DNA of 64,000 nucleotides from CAYQQU01 sp964419545 (lineage in GTDB: Bacteria; Bacteroidota; Bacteroidia; Chitinophagales; Saprospiraceae): the NCBI GenBank assembly GCA_964419545.1, contig CAYQQU010000003.1, positions 62,001 through 126,000 on the forward strand. Reading direction: 5' to 3'. This document shows positions 34,425 through 42,832 of the stretch, piece by piece; the first letter of the stretch is position 1; every line of letters begins with the position of its first letter. A program made the position numbers and the translations under genes. The notes under the pieces are model-generated. The model worked only from the letters and a program-made list of their open reading frames with translations. It did no database searches and was not told the DNA's origin.

Positions 34425-36434
34425 TCACCCGCCGCATGCCGCTATGCTGCGGTTAACTTGTTCATTTTCAGGCTTTAGTTGACGGGCCCGGCGAAAAATA
34501 GGCAAAGCGTAACGGCAACTGCCGCTGTACTCCAGCACTTCTTCCGCGCTTTGCACCAGCGCATCGAACTGTTGATCAATTTTATCCTGGAGTTGATCGA
34601 CGCGATTGGCGATCAAAACGTCGGGACTGATCGCATAGGCGGATTGGTAACGCTCGAGGGCGAGCGGCCAGTCGGCTTCGGTGGTTTGCAAAGAATCGCC
34701 TTCGGTGATGAGCAGAGCCACAGAATTGTACTGTTCGATCAGGGAGTCGACCAGTAGTCGGCGTTGTTCATCCTGAGTGACATAAGCTTTGGCTTCCCGC
34801 AGCCGGGCTACGGCCTCCTCATAGCGTCCGTTAGCTTTGTCGGTCTTGCTTTGGTTGAGGTAGTTGTCGAAGACCTGTTGTTGCAGATCCTCCCGGGCTC
34901 GTACCGCCTTTTGTTCTGCCTGGCGGGCCTGCGTGCGCTGGTAAAAGGCCCAGACGCCCAGCGCGATGGCCGCGACCGCAACGATGCTGATGATGATCGA
35001 AAAGAAGCGCTGGCGGCGGGCGGCCCGTTGTTCTGCTTCCAGCTTTTGTCGGGTAAGTTCCAGCTCGCGTTGGCGCCGTTCTTCTTCGCGCTGTTCCAGT
35101 TCTTCGACCTGCCGGCGGCTGTCGGCGATAAACTGTTCGATCTCGGGGTCGAGGCGCAGTTCGGAGAAAAACTCTTCGTAGGCGTTGAGCTGCTTGCGGC
35201 TCAGGAATTCGCCCGTCTGGCGGTGTTCGAGGTAGTTGCTGCGCAGGCGGCGTTTGATCTCGTTGCGGCGTCGCTGCTCGTCGGTGCGCTGCTCGTCGAT
35301 CAGGGCGGCCAGGCTGTCGTGGGCCAGCTCGATGCTGTCGTCGGCGAAGCGCAGCAGCCGGCGTTGTTCCAGGGCCTCGAGAATGGCGGTCAGGGCGCCG
35401 GCCGGGAGATCGGGTAAGGTTTCGGCGACTTTGGGGTCGATGGAAAGGCGGGCGGTCTGTTCGTCGCGGCGATACGTTACGGGGCGTTTGGTGCCTTCTT
35501 CCGTGACGAAAGCGTCGAGCACGCTGCGGACGCCTTCTTTCGGCAGGTCGGGGTATTTTTCCCGCAACTGGACCTGCAGTTCGGCTTCCTGCTGTCGCAG
35601 AAACTTTTCGAGTACGTCTTCGATGCGGCCGAATTGCTCGATCTCCGCCCGGGTGAAAGTCAGCGAGGGGTAGCCTGTTTTCGCCGGTGCGCCTTTGGGG
35701 TAAGTCCGGGAGAAATCCTCCCGGTAGAGCATATCGAGATAAACCTGCAGGTAGGGGAGTTGTATCCCCGATTTTCCGGCGCTCAGGTTGTCGACCATCT
35801 GTTGGAGGCGCTCTTCCTCCGGCGGTTCCAGCCCGATATTGAAGGCGGAAAAAGAGGATTGAATGACCGTTTTCACTTTGCCCGCATTCATGGGCTCTAC
35901 CCGGAAGCGGAAGTCGAACAAGGTGGGAACGGTCTTCTCAAAATTGTACAATTGCCCGATGTATTCCTCCCGCATCACCAGGATGATCTTGCAGGGCAGG
36001 TCGGCGGCGAGCAGCTGTTGGAGGTCTTGCATAAAAGCTTCCTGCTCTTCTGCGGCGCCCAGCAGGAATAGTTCTTCAAACTGGTCGAAGATGAGGTAGA
36101 CCGGCCGCAGGTAATAGCGAAAAAGATAGCTCACCGCGTCGGGCGCCGTGGTGTATTCGCGGTCGGGCATGGCGTGCTGTAACGCCTGGCGCAGGGCGTC
36201 GTTGATGTTGGATTGGCGGCGCACGAAGAAAGGGTTCCAGTCGGGGCCGTCGTAACGGCTCGCCAGGCCGCACTGGATCAGGCTGGTTTTGCCCGTACCG
36301 GAAAGGCCGTATACGAGGAGCAGCGGCGTCTTGAAGATCATCTGATAGAGGGCGTCGATCTCCGCTTCGCGTCCGAAGAAGACTTGCGCGTCCTCGCGGG
36401 TATAGGCGTCCAGGAATTTAAACGGGCTCCTCAT
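34425..36434 (-). CDS. STAND-type NTPase with membrane segment and TPR-like tail
   Basis: 669 residues. The N terminus PFKFLDAYTREDAQVFFGREAEI is typical of novel STAND (nSTAND1) NTPases. Walker A is GLSGTGKTS (43-51), Walker B LIFDQFEE (114-121), then arm and winged-helix regions to about 380 (ELAHDSLAALIDEQR is the usual end of the module). A charged coiled coil (about 440-480) leads to one membrane segment (about 482-503) and a helical tail with repeats (about 535-665). The start overlaps the CHAT gene stop as ATGA. STAND NTPases switch on ligand binding and often recruit an effector; the partner here should be the CHAT protease. Confidence 0.88.
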   Translation of the reverse strand: MRSPFKFLDAYTREDAQVFFGREAEIDALYQMIFKTPLLLVYGLSGTGKTSLIQCGLASRYDGPDWNPFFVRRQSNINDALRQALQHAMPDREYTTAPDAVSYLFRYYLRPVYLIFDQFEELFLLGAAEEQEAFMQDLQQLLAADLPCKIILVMREEYIGQLYNFEKTVPTLFDFRFRVEPMNAGKVKTVIQSSFSAFNIGLEPPEEERLQQMVDNLSAGKSGIQLPYLQVYLDMLYREDFSRTYPKGAPAKTGYPSLTFTRAEIEQFGRIEDVLEKFLRQQEAELQVQLREKYPDLPKEGVRSVLDAFVTEEGTKRPVTYRRDEQTARLSIDPKVAETLPDLPAGALTAILEALEQRRLLRFADDSIELAHDSLAALIDEQRTDEQRRRNEIKRRLRSNYLEHRQTGEFLSRKQLNAYEEFFSELRLDPEIEQFIADSRRQVEELEQREEERRQRELELTRQKLEAEQRAARRQRFFSIIISIVAVAAIALGVWAFYQRTQARQAEQKAVRAREDLQQQVFDNYLNQSKTDKANGRYEEAVARLREAKAYVTQDEQRRLLVDSLIEQYNSVALLITEGDSLQTTEADWPLALERYQSAYAISPDVLIANRVDQLQDKIDQQFDALVQSAEEVLEYSGSCRYALPIFRRARQLKPENEQVNRSIAACGG

Positions 36435-38191
36435 ATCGTTTTCAGGGGTTGCTTGAATAATAGCTTGGCGAAGGTGTCGAACTGCGCTTTGAGCAACAGG
36501 TAGTTGCGCTGTTTGGTGACCACCAGCGGCACGTCCTCCGGTTTGTAGACATGTTTGAAGGCGTAGGCGTCCATCCCCTTTTCGTAGCGGTCGAAGAAGT
36601 GGAGCTTGGTGACGGTCGTTTCTTTATCGTCGAAGGCGTTTTCGTCGATCACGAAGGGAGTCAGGTTGAGGTACGTTTGGTGGGGCGGGCCTTCCTTCAG
36701 TTTGAGGAGCAGGACGGAGGCGCTGTCCATTACTTTGTCCATCACCTCTTGTTCTTCGGCCAGCCCAACGAAGCGTTGCACCAGCCGCACCAGGTTGTGT
36801 TTGTAGCGCGGTGTTTTGATCTGCCGGTTTTTGATGACGTCGATGGTCTTGACGGACGCCAGGGAATAGTTGGCGATAAAACCCAGCTGACTGAGGATAG
36901 CGGCCAGCTTTTCTTCCGCGAGCACGCAGAGGTTGGCGGCTTCATCCGGGCCGAAGGGCGTGCGGGAGCGGCTGAGCTGTTTTTTGATGCGTTCCATGAA
37001 CATGCAGGCGCCGAAGAAGTCGGTATCCGCCCGGAAGATGACGTGCAGCTGCTCCAGCTCGTCGATGAAATAGGGAATATCGTTGGCGTCGAAGATGCTG
37101 CGGATATCGCTGATCAACGGGAAAAAATCGTAGGTGCGCCGCTCGTCGGGGCCGAGCCGGAAGAAGGCTTTCATGCTGTCCAGATACTCCGGCGGCAGCT
37201 GCAGCTTGGGGCGTTCGACCAGGGCGTCCCAGAGCTGAGCCAGCATGACGAAGGCGGTCAGTTCGATGATGGTGTTGTAGGTGGTCACCATCTGGCGCAG
37301 GCGGTCGGGCCCGAGTTTATCGTAAAAGACGCCGCCGGCGCCGGCCGTTTCCGGCACCAGGAGTTTGCGCAGTTGTTCGCTGATGGGGTGGGGGAGGCAC
37401 TTGAGGATGGCTTCGCGTTTGTCGAGGATGCTCTTTTCCACGCCGAGCAGCTCGTCCTCCTGAATTTTCGCTACTTCGGTATTATACGGCGCGATGGCTT
37501 CCATCAATGACTCGATGAAGATGTCGTTGGGTTGAAAATCGCTGCCGGAAGTGACCAGGGTCTGTGCGGGCAGCTTCCAGCTGAGGGCGGCCTCCCGGTT
37601 TTCGTTGTGGAAAAGGCCCCAGAGGGGCGTCTCGGCGGGTGTGTCGGGTAGTTTGACGCCGCGCTTTGCGTCGAGGCCGGCGCCGTCGGGCATGGCCTTG
37701 ACTTCGCCCAGAGCCAGCTCAAAGGCTTCCTGCAGGGAATAAAATTCGTTGAGCGCCTGGAAGAGGCGGATGGAAAAGCGGGTAGCCTTTTCGTCGCCGA
37801 CGGGCGCACTGGTGGCGATCACCAGGGGTACGCCGGCTTCCAGCAGTCGGGCCACCTGCCCCTGTGTGGAACAGCCGTTGAGGACCACGGCCTGCAGGTT
37901 GGGGCATTGGCCCAGGAGGTGGGCGATCCCTTCGGCGCGGGCGGCTTCGGCTTCCAGCAATAACGCTTCCTCGCCCGCGTGGCCGCTATAGTGAAACAAG
38001 CTGAGGTTGTCGCGGTAAAGGGTGAGAAAATGGGCGACCTTCTCGGTGGTGGCGTAGCTGTCGCGGTGCAACAGGAAATGTTGCTGTAGGGCGCGGGCGG
38101 AAAGGGTCTGGTAAACCGTATCGTCTTCCCGCTGGAGGCTGGGCAGCGGGTCTTCCCTTCGGTTGGCGTAGGCGAGAAATAGGACCTTCAT
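36431..38191 (-). CDS. CHAT-domain (caspase-like) protease
   Basis: 586 residues. The first 190 match a CHAT domain, a clan CD cysteine protease related to caspases and separase. The catalytic dyad is visible: His in FHYSGHAG (His71) and Cys in LNGCSTQGQ (Cys107). The remaining 400 residues are mostly helical and not recognised; they may hold a substrate or be the regulatory region. It is first in a minus-strand operon, with its stop overlapping the STAND gene start by four bases. CHAT proteases act as effectors in several bacterial immune and conflict systems (for example with gasdermins or Csx29 in type III-E CRISPR), which supports a defence or cell-death role as inference. Confidence 0.85.
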   Translation of the reverse strand: MKVLFLAYANRREDPLPSLQREDDTVYQTLSARALQQHFLLHRDSYATTEKVAHFLTLYRDNLSLFHYSGHAGEEALLLEAEAARAEGIAHLLGQCPNLQAVVLNGCSTQGQVARLLEAGVPLVIATSAPVGDEKATRFSIRLFQALNEFYSLQEAFELALGEVKAMPDGAGLDAKRGVKLPDTPAETPLWGLFHNENREAALSWKLPAQTLVTSGSDFQPNDIFIESLMEAIAPYNTEVAKIQEDELLGVEKSILDKREAILKCLPHPISEQLRKLLVPETAGAGGVFYDKLGPDRLRQMVTTYNTIIELTAFVMLAQLWDALVERPKLQLPPEYLDSMKAFFRLGPDERRTYDFFPLISDIRSIFDANDIPYFIDELEQLHVIFRADTDFFGACMFMERIKKQLSRSRTPFGPDEAANLCVLAEEKLAAILSQLGFIANYSLASVKTIDVIKNRQIKTPRYKHNLVRLVQRFVGLAEEQEVMDKVMDSASVLLLKLKEGPPHQTYLNLTPFVIDENAFDDKETTVTKLHFFDRYEKGMDAYAFKHVYKPEDVPLVVTKQRNYLLLKAQFDTFAKLLFKQPLKTI

Positions 38192-38266
38192 GTGCTTTTG
38201 GGTTCAAGGAAGGTAAGTTAAAAAAAATTTGAATAGCTTTAGCGGCCAAGAAATTGCTTGAACGTT

Positions 38267-39382
38267 ATGAGTCGCTTGCTGCTTACCTTCTCCGTGATCT
38301 TTTTTTTCAACAGCCTCTACGCCCAGTCGCGCCGCCAGATCGATTCGACCCTGCGCATGGATTTCGAGCTGTACGATCCGCCGTCGACCCTGGTGACGCC
38401 CGAACATCCTACCCAACGCGCCAAATTTCCGTTCGTCGACGTCCACAGCCACCACTGGCGCATGGGATCGATGGACCTGGACAAACTCGTCGCCGAGATG
38501 GATGAGCTGAATATGGGCGTCATCGTCAACCTGAGCGGCCGCGGCGGCCGGCGCCTGAAAGCGATCATGGACAATATCGACAAATACGACCTGCACGACC
38601 GCATCGTCGTTTTTACCAATATCAATATCCGCAGCATCAACGAGCCCGACTGGACGGAAGAGACGGTCAAGCAGCTGGCGTACGACGTCGGCATCGGCGC
38701 GCGCGGGCTCAAGATCTACAAAAGCCAGACGATGTACGTCGACGAGGACGGCCGGCGTGTACCCATCAACGATCCGCGCCTCGATCCCGTCTGGGCGAAA
38801 TGCGGCGAGCTGGGCATCCCCGTCCTCATCCACGCCGCTGACCCCAAGCCGTTCTGGCAACCGCACGACGAGAACAACGAGCGCTGGCTCGAACTGAAGC
38901 TCCGCCCGGGCCGCAAGCGCAGCGACGACAACCCGGCGCCCTGGGAGACGATCATCGCCGAACAGCACGACATCTTCCGGAAACATCCCAATACTACCTT
39001 CATCAACGCCCACTTCGGCTGGTACGCCAACGACCTGGCGCAGCTGGGCAAACTGCTCGACGAGCTGCCTAATATGTACGTGGAATTCGGCGCCGTCATC
39101 GCCGAACTGGGGCGGCAGCCGCGCTTCGCCAAGCAGTTTTTCGAAAAATACCAGGACCGTATCCTGTTCGGTAAAGACGCCTATCATCCGGAGGAATACT
39201 TCACCTACTTCCGGGTGCTGGAAACGGCCGATGAGTACTTCCCGTACTACAAACGCTACCACGCCTTCTGGCGCATGTACGGGCTGGACCTTACGGATGA
39301 GGTGCTGGAGAAGGTCTACTACAAAAATGCGCTACAGGTGATTCCGGGGCTGGATGAGGGGGTGTTCGCAGAGATGCGGTGA
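38267..39382 (+). CDS. Secreted amidohydrolase-family protein
   Basis: 371 residues from ATG 38267, which begins a signal peptide (SRLLLTFSVIFFFNSLYAQ). The TIM-barrel of the amidohydrolase_2 family follows: VDVHSHHW supplies the first metal-binding His-x-His, IHAADPK a third His, NAHFGWYANDL and FGKDAYHPEEYF the final Asp-bearing strand. Members hydrolyse or decarboxylate aromatic or cyclic substrates; the substrate here is unknown. Export to the periplasm is unusual for the family but frequent in Bacteroidota. It is divergent from the CHAT operon. Confidence 0.82.
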   Translation: MSRLLLTFSVIFFFNSLYAQSRRQIDSTLRMDFELYDPPSTLVTPEHPTQRAKFPFVDVHSHHWRMGSMDLDKLVAEMDELNMGVIVNLSGRGGRRLKAIMDNIDKYDLHDRIVVFTNINIRSINEPDWTEETVKQLAYDVGIGARGLKIYKSQTMYVDEDGRRVPINDPRLDPVWAKCGELGIPVLIHAADPKPFWQPHDENNERWLELKLRPGRKRSDDNPAPWETIIAEQHDIFRKHPNTTFINAHFGWYANDLAQLGKLLDELPNMYVEFGAVIAELGRQPRFAKQFFEKYQDRILFGKDAYHPEEYFTYFRVLETADEYFPYYKRYHAFWRMYGLDLTDEVLEKVYYKNALQVIPGLDEGVFAEMR

Positions 39383-39402
39383 GCTTTTTGGCTGCAAACT
39401 AG

Positions 39403-39556
39403 GCAGGGCAATCGCATTTAAAAGATGTTACCTCTCAATTGCCATAAAATTTACATGGAACGGAAGGAAAAATCCTCGTTCTTCCTTTAGGATCGAGGTA
39501 AAAACGAGGATTTTTCCTTCTTTTTCGAGATCCTAAAATTAAATGCGATTGCCCTG
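39403..39556. repeat. MITE-like element A with 18-bp terminal inverted repeats and 9-bp target duplication
   Basis: CAGGGCAATCGCATTTAA (39404-39421) is the exact complement of 39539-39556, and the core contains a second palindrome (GGAAGGAAAAATCCTCG facing CGAGGATTTTTCCTTC). The direct repeat GCAAACTAG occurs immediately outside at 39394-39402 and 39557-39565, as expected for a target duplication. No coding capacity. The right duplication runs into the end of element B, showing that A inserted at the junction of B and its flank. Confidence 0.8.
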
Positions 39557-39561
39557 GCAAA

Positions 39562-39692
39562 CTAGTGGTGTGTAACACAAGTTCCTTGTAAAAATTTTTG
39601 CTGAGTGCTCAATTTAAAAAGTTGATTTTCAGTAATTAAAAGCGTTTCCTTTCAAGAAAGGATCAGCAAAAATTTTTGTTACACACCACTAG
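39562..39692. repeat. MITE-like element B with 16-bp terminal inverted repeats
   Basis: CTAGTGGTGTGTAACA at 39562-39577 is the complement of 39677-39692. A second inner inverted repeat, AAAAATTTTTGCTGA (39590-39604) facing TCAGCAAAAATTTTT (39663-39677), is directly joined to the outer one on the right but separated by 12 bases on the left. No coding capacity. With element A it fills the gap between the amidohydrolase and the von Willebrand A gene. Confidence 0.75.
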
Positions 39693-39740
39693 GAAAGGCG
39701 GAGAAAATAAATACGAAAATTCTTATATTTCCGGAAAAAC

Positions 39741-41153
39741 ATGCGCCTTTTACTCCTAAGCTTCTTATTCGCCTTCCGCATCGCTAATCTGTCCGCCCAG
39801 CCCGCCGAGCGCGTCTTCATCATCTTCGACGGTTCGGGATCGATGTGGCAACAAATGGAAGGGGATTACAAAATTGCACTGGCCCGCACCGCTCTCGGCG
39901 ACTTACTGGCCGACCTGCCCGACGATACCGAGTTCGGCCTCCTGGCCTACGGGCATCGCCGCAAGGACGACTGCTCGGATCTCGAACTGCTCTTTCCCCT
40001 CGGATCACTGGAGCGGGAAACGGTGACAACAGCCATCGAAGCGATGAACCCCACCGGCAAGACGCCCATTACCGCCGCCGTCAAACAGTCGGTCGCCCAT
40101 CTGGAAGATCGCGAGACGACGGTCATCCTCTTGAGCGACGGACTGGAAACCTGTGAGGGCGACCCCTGCGCCGCGGTGCGCCTGGCGCGCGAAGCCGGCC
40201 GGCCGCTGGTTTTTCACGTCATCGGATTGGGATTGGAGGAAGACGACGTTTCGCAGCTGGAGTGCATCGCCCAGGCCGGCGGCGGCCAGTATTATGATGT
40301 GAAGGATGCGGAAGGATTGGCCGGCGCCCTGGAACAGGCCGTACAGGAACCGGAAGAAGGCGAAAAAGGCTACCTCTCCGTAAAAGCCGTCGTGAACGGC
40401 GAGCTGGAGGATGTCGCGGTGGAAGTGATCCGGGAAGGAGAACGGGAAATGACAGCAGGCGGACGTACGTACACCTACCCGGAAACCAACCCGCGCATAC
40501 TTTCGCTGCCCGCCGGTCGCTACAGCATCCACGTCGCAGCCGTTCGCTTCAAAGGCGAGGCCCGGCGCATCTTTACCGGCCTGGAAATAACGGCCGGTGA
40601 TACCTTGCGGCAGGTGGTCGATTTCAGCACCGGCCAGCTGGTCGTCGGCGTGACCCGCAACGGGGCCCTTTCCGACGCAGCCATCTCCGTGCTGGCCCAC
40701 GGCGAGCGCCGGCAGGTGGACGGCGCCCGAACCTACCGGTCGGAAAGCTCGAATCCAAGGGTTTTTGAACTGACGCCGGGGGTGTACGACGTGACCGCTA
40801 CCTCGGTCGAAATATCCGGCAAAATCGTTCAACGCTCGGACAGTGTAGCGGTGCACCCCGGCCAGCGGCAGGAGGTCTACTTCGCTTTTGCTTCCGGCAC
40901 CCTGCGGGTAGGCGTTTCCCAGAATGGCGAACTGATCGACGCCGTCGTCAAAGTGCTGGACAAGGCAACGGGGCGCCAGGTGGGCGGCGGCCGCACCTAT
41001 ACCGTCGATACGAGCAACCCCCTGAACGTGGAAGTGGCGCCCGGCGCGTACCGCGTTGTGGTGCAGCCGGTGCGGCCTAAGGGATTGGCCGAAAAAGAAT
41101 TCGAAGTAGAAGTAAAACCAGGAGAGGTGACGGAACGGAGCACGACTTACTGA
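39741..41153 (+). CDS. Secreted von Willebrand factor A domain protein with three C-terminal repeats
   Basis: 470 residues. A signal peptide (about 1-19) is followed by a vWA domain (about 22-200) with a complete metal-ion site: DGSGSM, the conserved Thr in NPTGKTPIT and Asp in LLSDGLET. Residues about 213-470 consist of three diverged copies of an 88-residue beta-rich module, each with a R-T-Y ... NPR ... G-x-Y pattern; they look like carbohydrate- or matrix-binding beta-sandwiches. It probably binds a protein ligand in the periplasm or on the surface. The gene is monocistronic. Confidence 0.85.
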   Translation: MRLLLLSFLFAFRIANLSAQPAERVFIIFDGSGSMWQQMEGDYKIALARTALGDLLADLPDDTEFGLLAYGHRRKDDCSDLELLFPLGSLERETVTTAIEAMNPTGKTPITAAVKQSVAHLEDRETTVILLSDGLETCEGDPCAAVRLAREAGRPLVFHVIGLGLEEDDVSQLECIAQAGGGQYYDVKDAEGLAGALEQAVQEPEEGEKGYLSVKAVVNGELEDVAVEVIREGEREMTAGGRTYTYPETNPRILSLPAGRYSIHVAAVRFKGEARRIFTGLEITAGDTLRQVVDFSTGQLVVGVTRNGALSDAAISVLAHGERRQVDGARTYRSESSNPRVFELTPGVYDVTATSVEISGKIVQRSDSVAVHPGQRQEVYFAFASGTLRVGVSQNGELIDAVVKVLDKATGRQVGGGRTYTVDTSNPLNVEVAPGAYRVVVQPVRPKGLAEKEFEVEVKPGEVTERSTTY

Positions 41154-41284
41154 CCGGCGCCGACGCACTACCCGAAGCCTCAGGCAATATAATTTCCACC
41201 CCACCCGCAACAACCGTCTGCTTTTGGTTGTTCATTATTTCCAGTAACAACTGAAAGTTTTTTCGCTACCCTAAATATCAAGCT

Positions 41285-42562
41285 ATGAAAAGTGTCATAA
41301 CCTGCGACATGGAGGGGGTGATCCTCACCTTCAACAAGGGCGCAGAACAATTTTTCGGTTATTCGGCCGACGAGGTAGTCGGTAAAAAGCGGGTGTCGGT
41401 CTTTTCGCCGGGCGAAGTCGTCCTGCAAAACGTCCCGCAATGGCTTTCCGAAGCCAGCGAAAAAGGCGAAAGCGTGGCCGAGACCGTTTTTGTTTCCAAA
41501 GAAGGCAAGGAGTTTCCGGCCCGCATCCGCGTAACGCCGACCTTTGCCAACGGCAAGCAGAACGGCCAGACGGGCTACTGCGGCGTCACCGAGATGCTGG
41601 ATGCCTCCGATCTGGAGAAGGCCCGCCCGCGCATCAAGTGGACGACCAAGCTGCTCAAAGGGCTGGTCATCACGCGCATGCCCTTCCTCTCGGCTGTCAT
41701 CATGCCTACGCTCATCGGCGGGGCGCTGGCGTACAGCTACTTCCTGGACGGCGCCGCCTTCAACTGGCTCTACTTCTCGCTTACCCTGCTGGGCGTGGCG
41801 CTGCTCCACCTGGCGAGCAACGTCCTCAACGACTACTTCGACGTCAAAGACGGCACCGATGACGCCAATAATGAATACTTCCTGCAATACTCCGGCGGCA
41901 GCCGCGCCATCGAGCTCGGCCTGATCACGCTGGAAGGCACCAAGCGCCTGGGTATCACACTGCTGGTCGCCGCCCTGGTCATCGGCCTCTACCTGACTTA
42001 CGCTACCGGTCTGCCGACGCTGATCATCGGCCTGGTGGGCATGGCCATCGGTTATTTTTACACGGCGCCTCCCGTGCGCCTGGTCGCGCGTCACGGCCTC
42101 GGCGAGCTGGGTATTGCCCTCGCTTTCGGACCGCTGGTCACCCTGGGTACTGTCTACGTACTCACGCAGGAGCTGAGCGCTCTGGCGTTCCTCGCGGGCG
42201 TCCCCGCCGGCTTGCTCACCGCTAATATTTTGTTGATCAACGAATTCCCCGACGCCAAGTCCGATGCGACGACCGGCAAGAACCACCTGGTAGTCACCTT
42301 CGGTAAGCAAAAGAGCGTCGTCATCTATCTGGCTATCCTCATCGGCGCTTTTCTGAGCACCCTGGCGCTGGGTATCGCCCTGCCGTCGTTCAACTACTGG
42401 GTGCTGGCCATCGGCGGCCTCTCCCTGATCGTCGGACTGGGTATCGTGCAGCATATTCGCAAGCACTACGAAAGCCGCGAGCTGGTGAAGTCGAACGTAA
42501 ACACCATCGCGCTGAGCGCACTGACGAGCCTGCTGCTGGCCGTAGCGCTCTGGCTCGGGTAA
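41285..42562 (+). CDS. PAS domain fused to UbiA-family prenyltransferase (MenA-like)
   Basis: 425 residues. Residues 1-105 form a PAS domain (DMEGVILTFNKGAEQFFGYSADEVVGK), and from about 125 on there are eight or nine membrane helices of the UbiA superfamily with both Asp-rich motifs: NDYFDVKDGTDD and DAKSDATTGKNHL. These bind the prenyl diphosphate through magnesium. The closest functional class is 1,4-dihydroxy-2-naphthoate polyprenyltransferase, which makes demethylmenaquinone. A sensory PAS domain on such an enzyme is unusual and would allow redox or ligand control of quinone synthesis. The PAS start codon at 41285 is the first in frame; an inverted repeat AACAACC/GGTTGTT (41209-41232) lies upstream. 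Confidence 0.85.
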   Translation: MKSVITCDMEGVILTFNKGAEQFFGYSADEVVGKKRVSVFSPGEVVLQNVPQWLSEASEKGESVAETVFVSKEGKEFPARIRVTPTFANGKQNGQTGYCGVTEMLDASDLEKARPRIKWTTKLLKGLVITRMPFLSAVIMPTLIGGALAYSYFLDGAAFNWLYFSLTLLGVALLHLASNVLNDYFDVKDGTDDANNEYFLQYSGGSRAIELGLITLEGTKRLGITLLVAALVIGLYLTYATGLPTLIIGLVGMAIGYFYTAPPVRLVARHGLGELGIALAFGPLVTLGTVYVLTQELSALAFLAGVPAGLLTANILLINEFPDAKSDATTGKNHLVVTFGKQKSVVIYLAILIGAFLSTLALGIALPSFNYWVLAIGGLSLIVGLGIVQHIRKHYESRELVKSNVNTIALSALTSLLLAVALWLG

Positions 42563-42585
42563 GCGCCTTTGCTTCGGAGCTATAA

Positions 42586-42747
42586 CCCGGATTATTCATG
42601 GATTCATCTGTTGACGGCCGCCATTCTGCCCGCTCACTAACCGTATTTGAGGAGACCTGCCTGCTGCAGGCAGGCGCCTGCGTGTCGACCTCGTGCGCGA
42701 AGCAAGCCTGACAACCGTCATGACGAAGAACCCATGAATACTCCGGG
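42586..42747. repeat. Intergenic inverted-repeat element sharing the ACCCGGATTATTC end motif
   Basis: CCCGGATTATTCATGG (42586-42601) faces CCATGAATACTCCGGG (42732-42747) with one mismatch, and TTGACGG/CCGTCA pairs further in. A perfect palindrome CCTGCCTGCTGCAGGCAGG lies inside at 42656-42674. It fills the gap between two converging genes. The AACCCGGATTA end motif recurs at 56300, 63792 and in part at 29851, suggesting a dispersed repeat family. Confidence 0.55.
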
Positions 42748-42832
42748 CTAGGTCGCGGCCTGTGGCCGCTGATAAAAAACAAAGTCGCTCCAGCTCGCCC
42801 CCAGTAGCATAAATACCCATACCCCTCCAATA

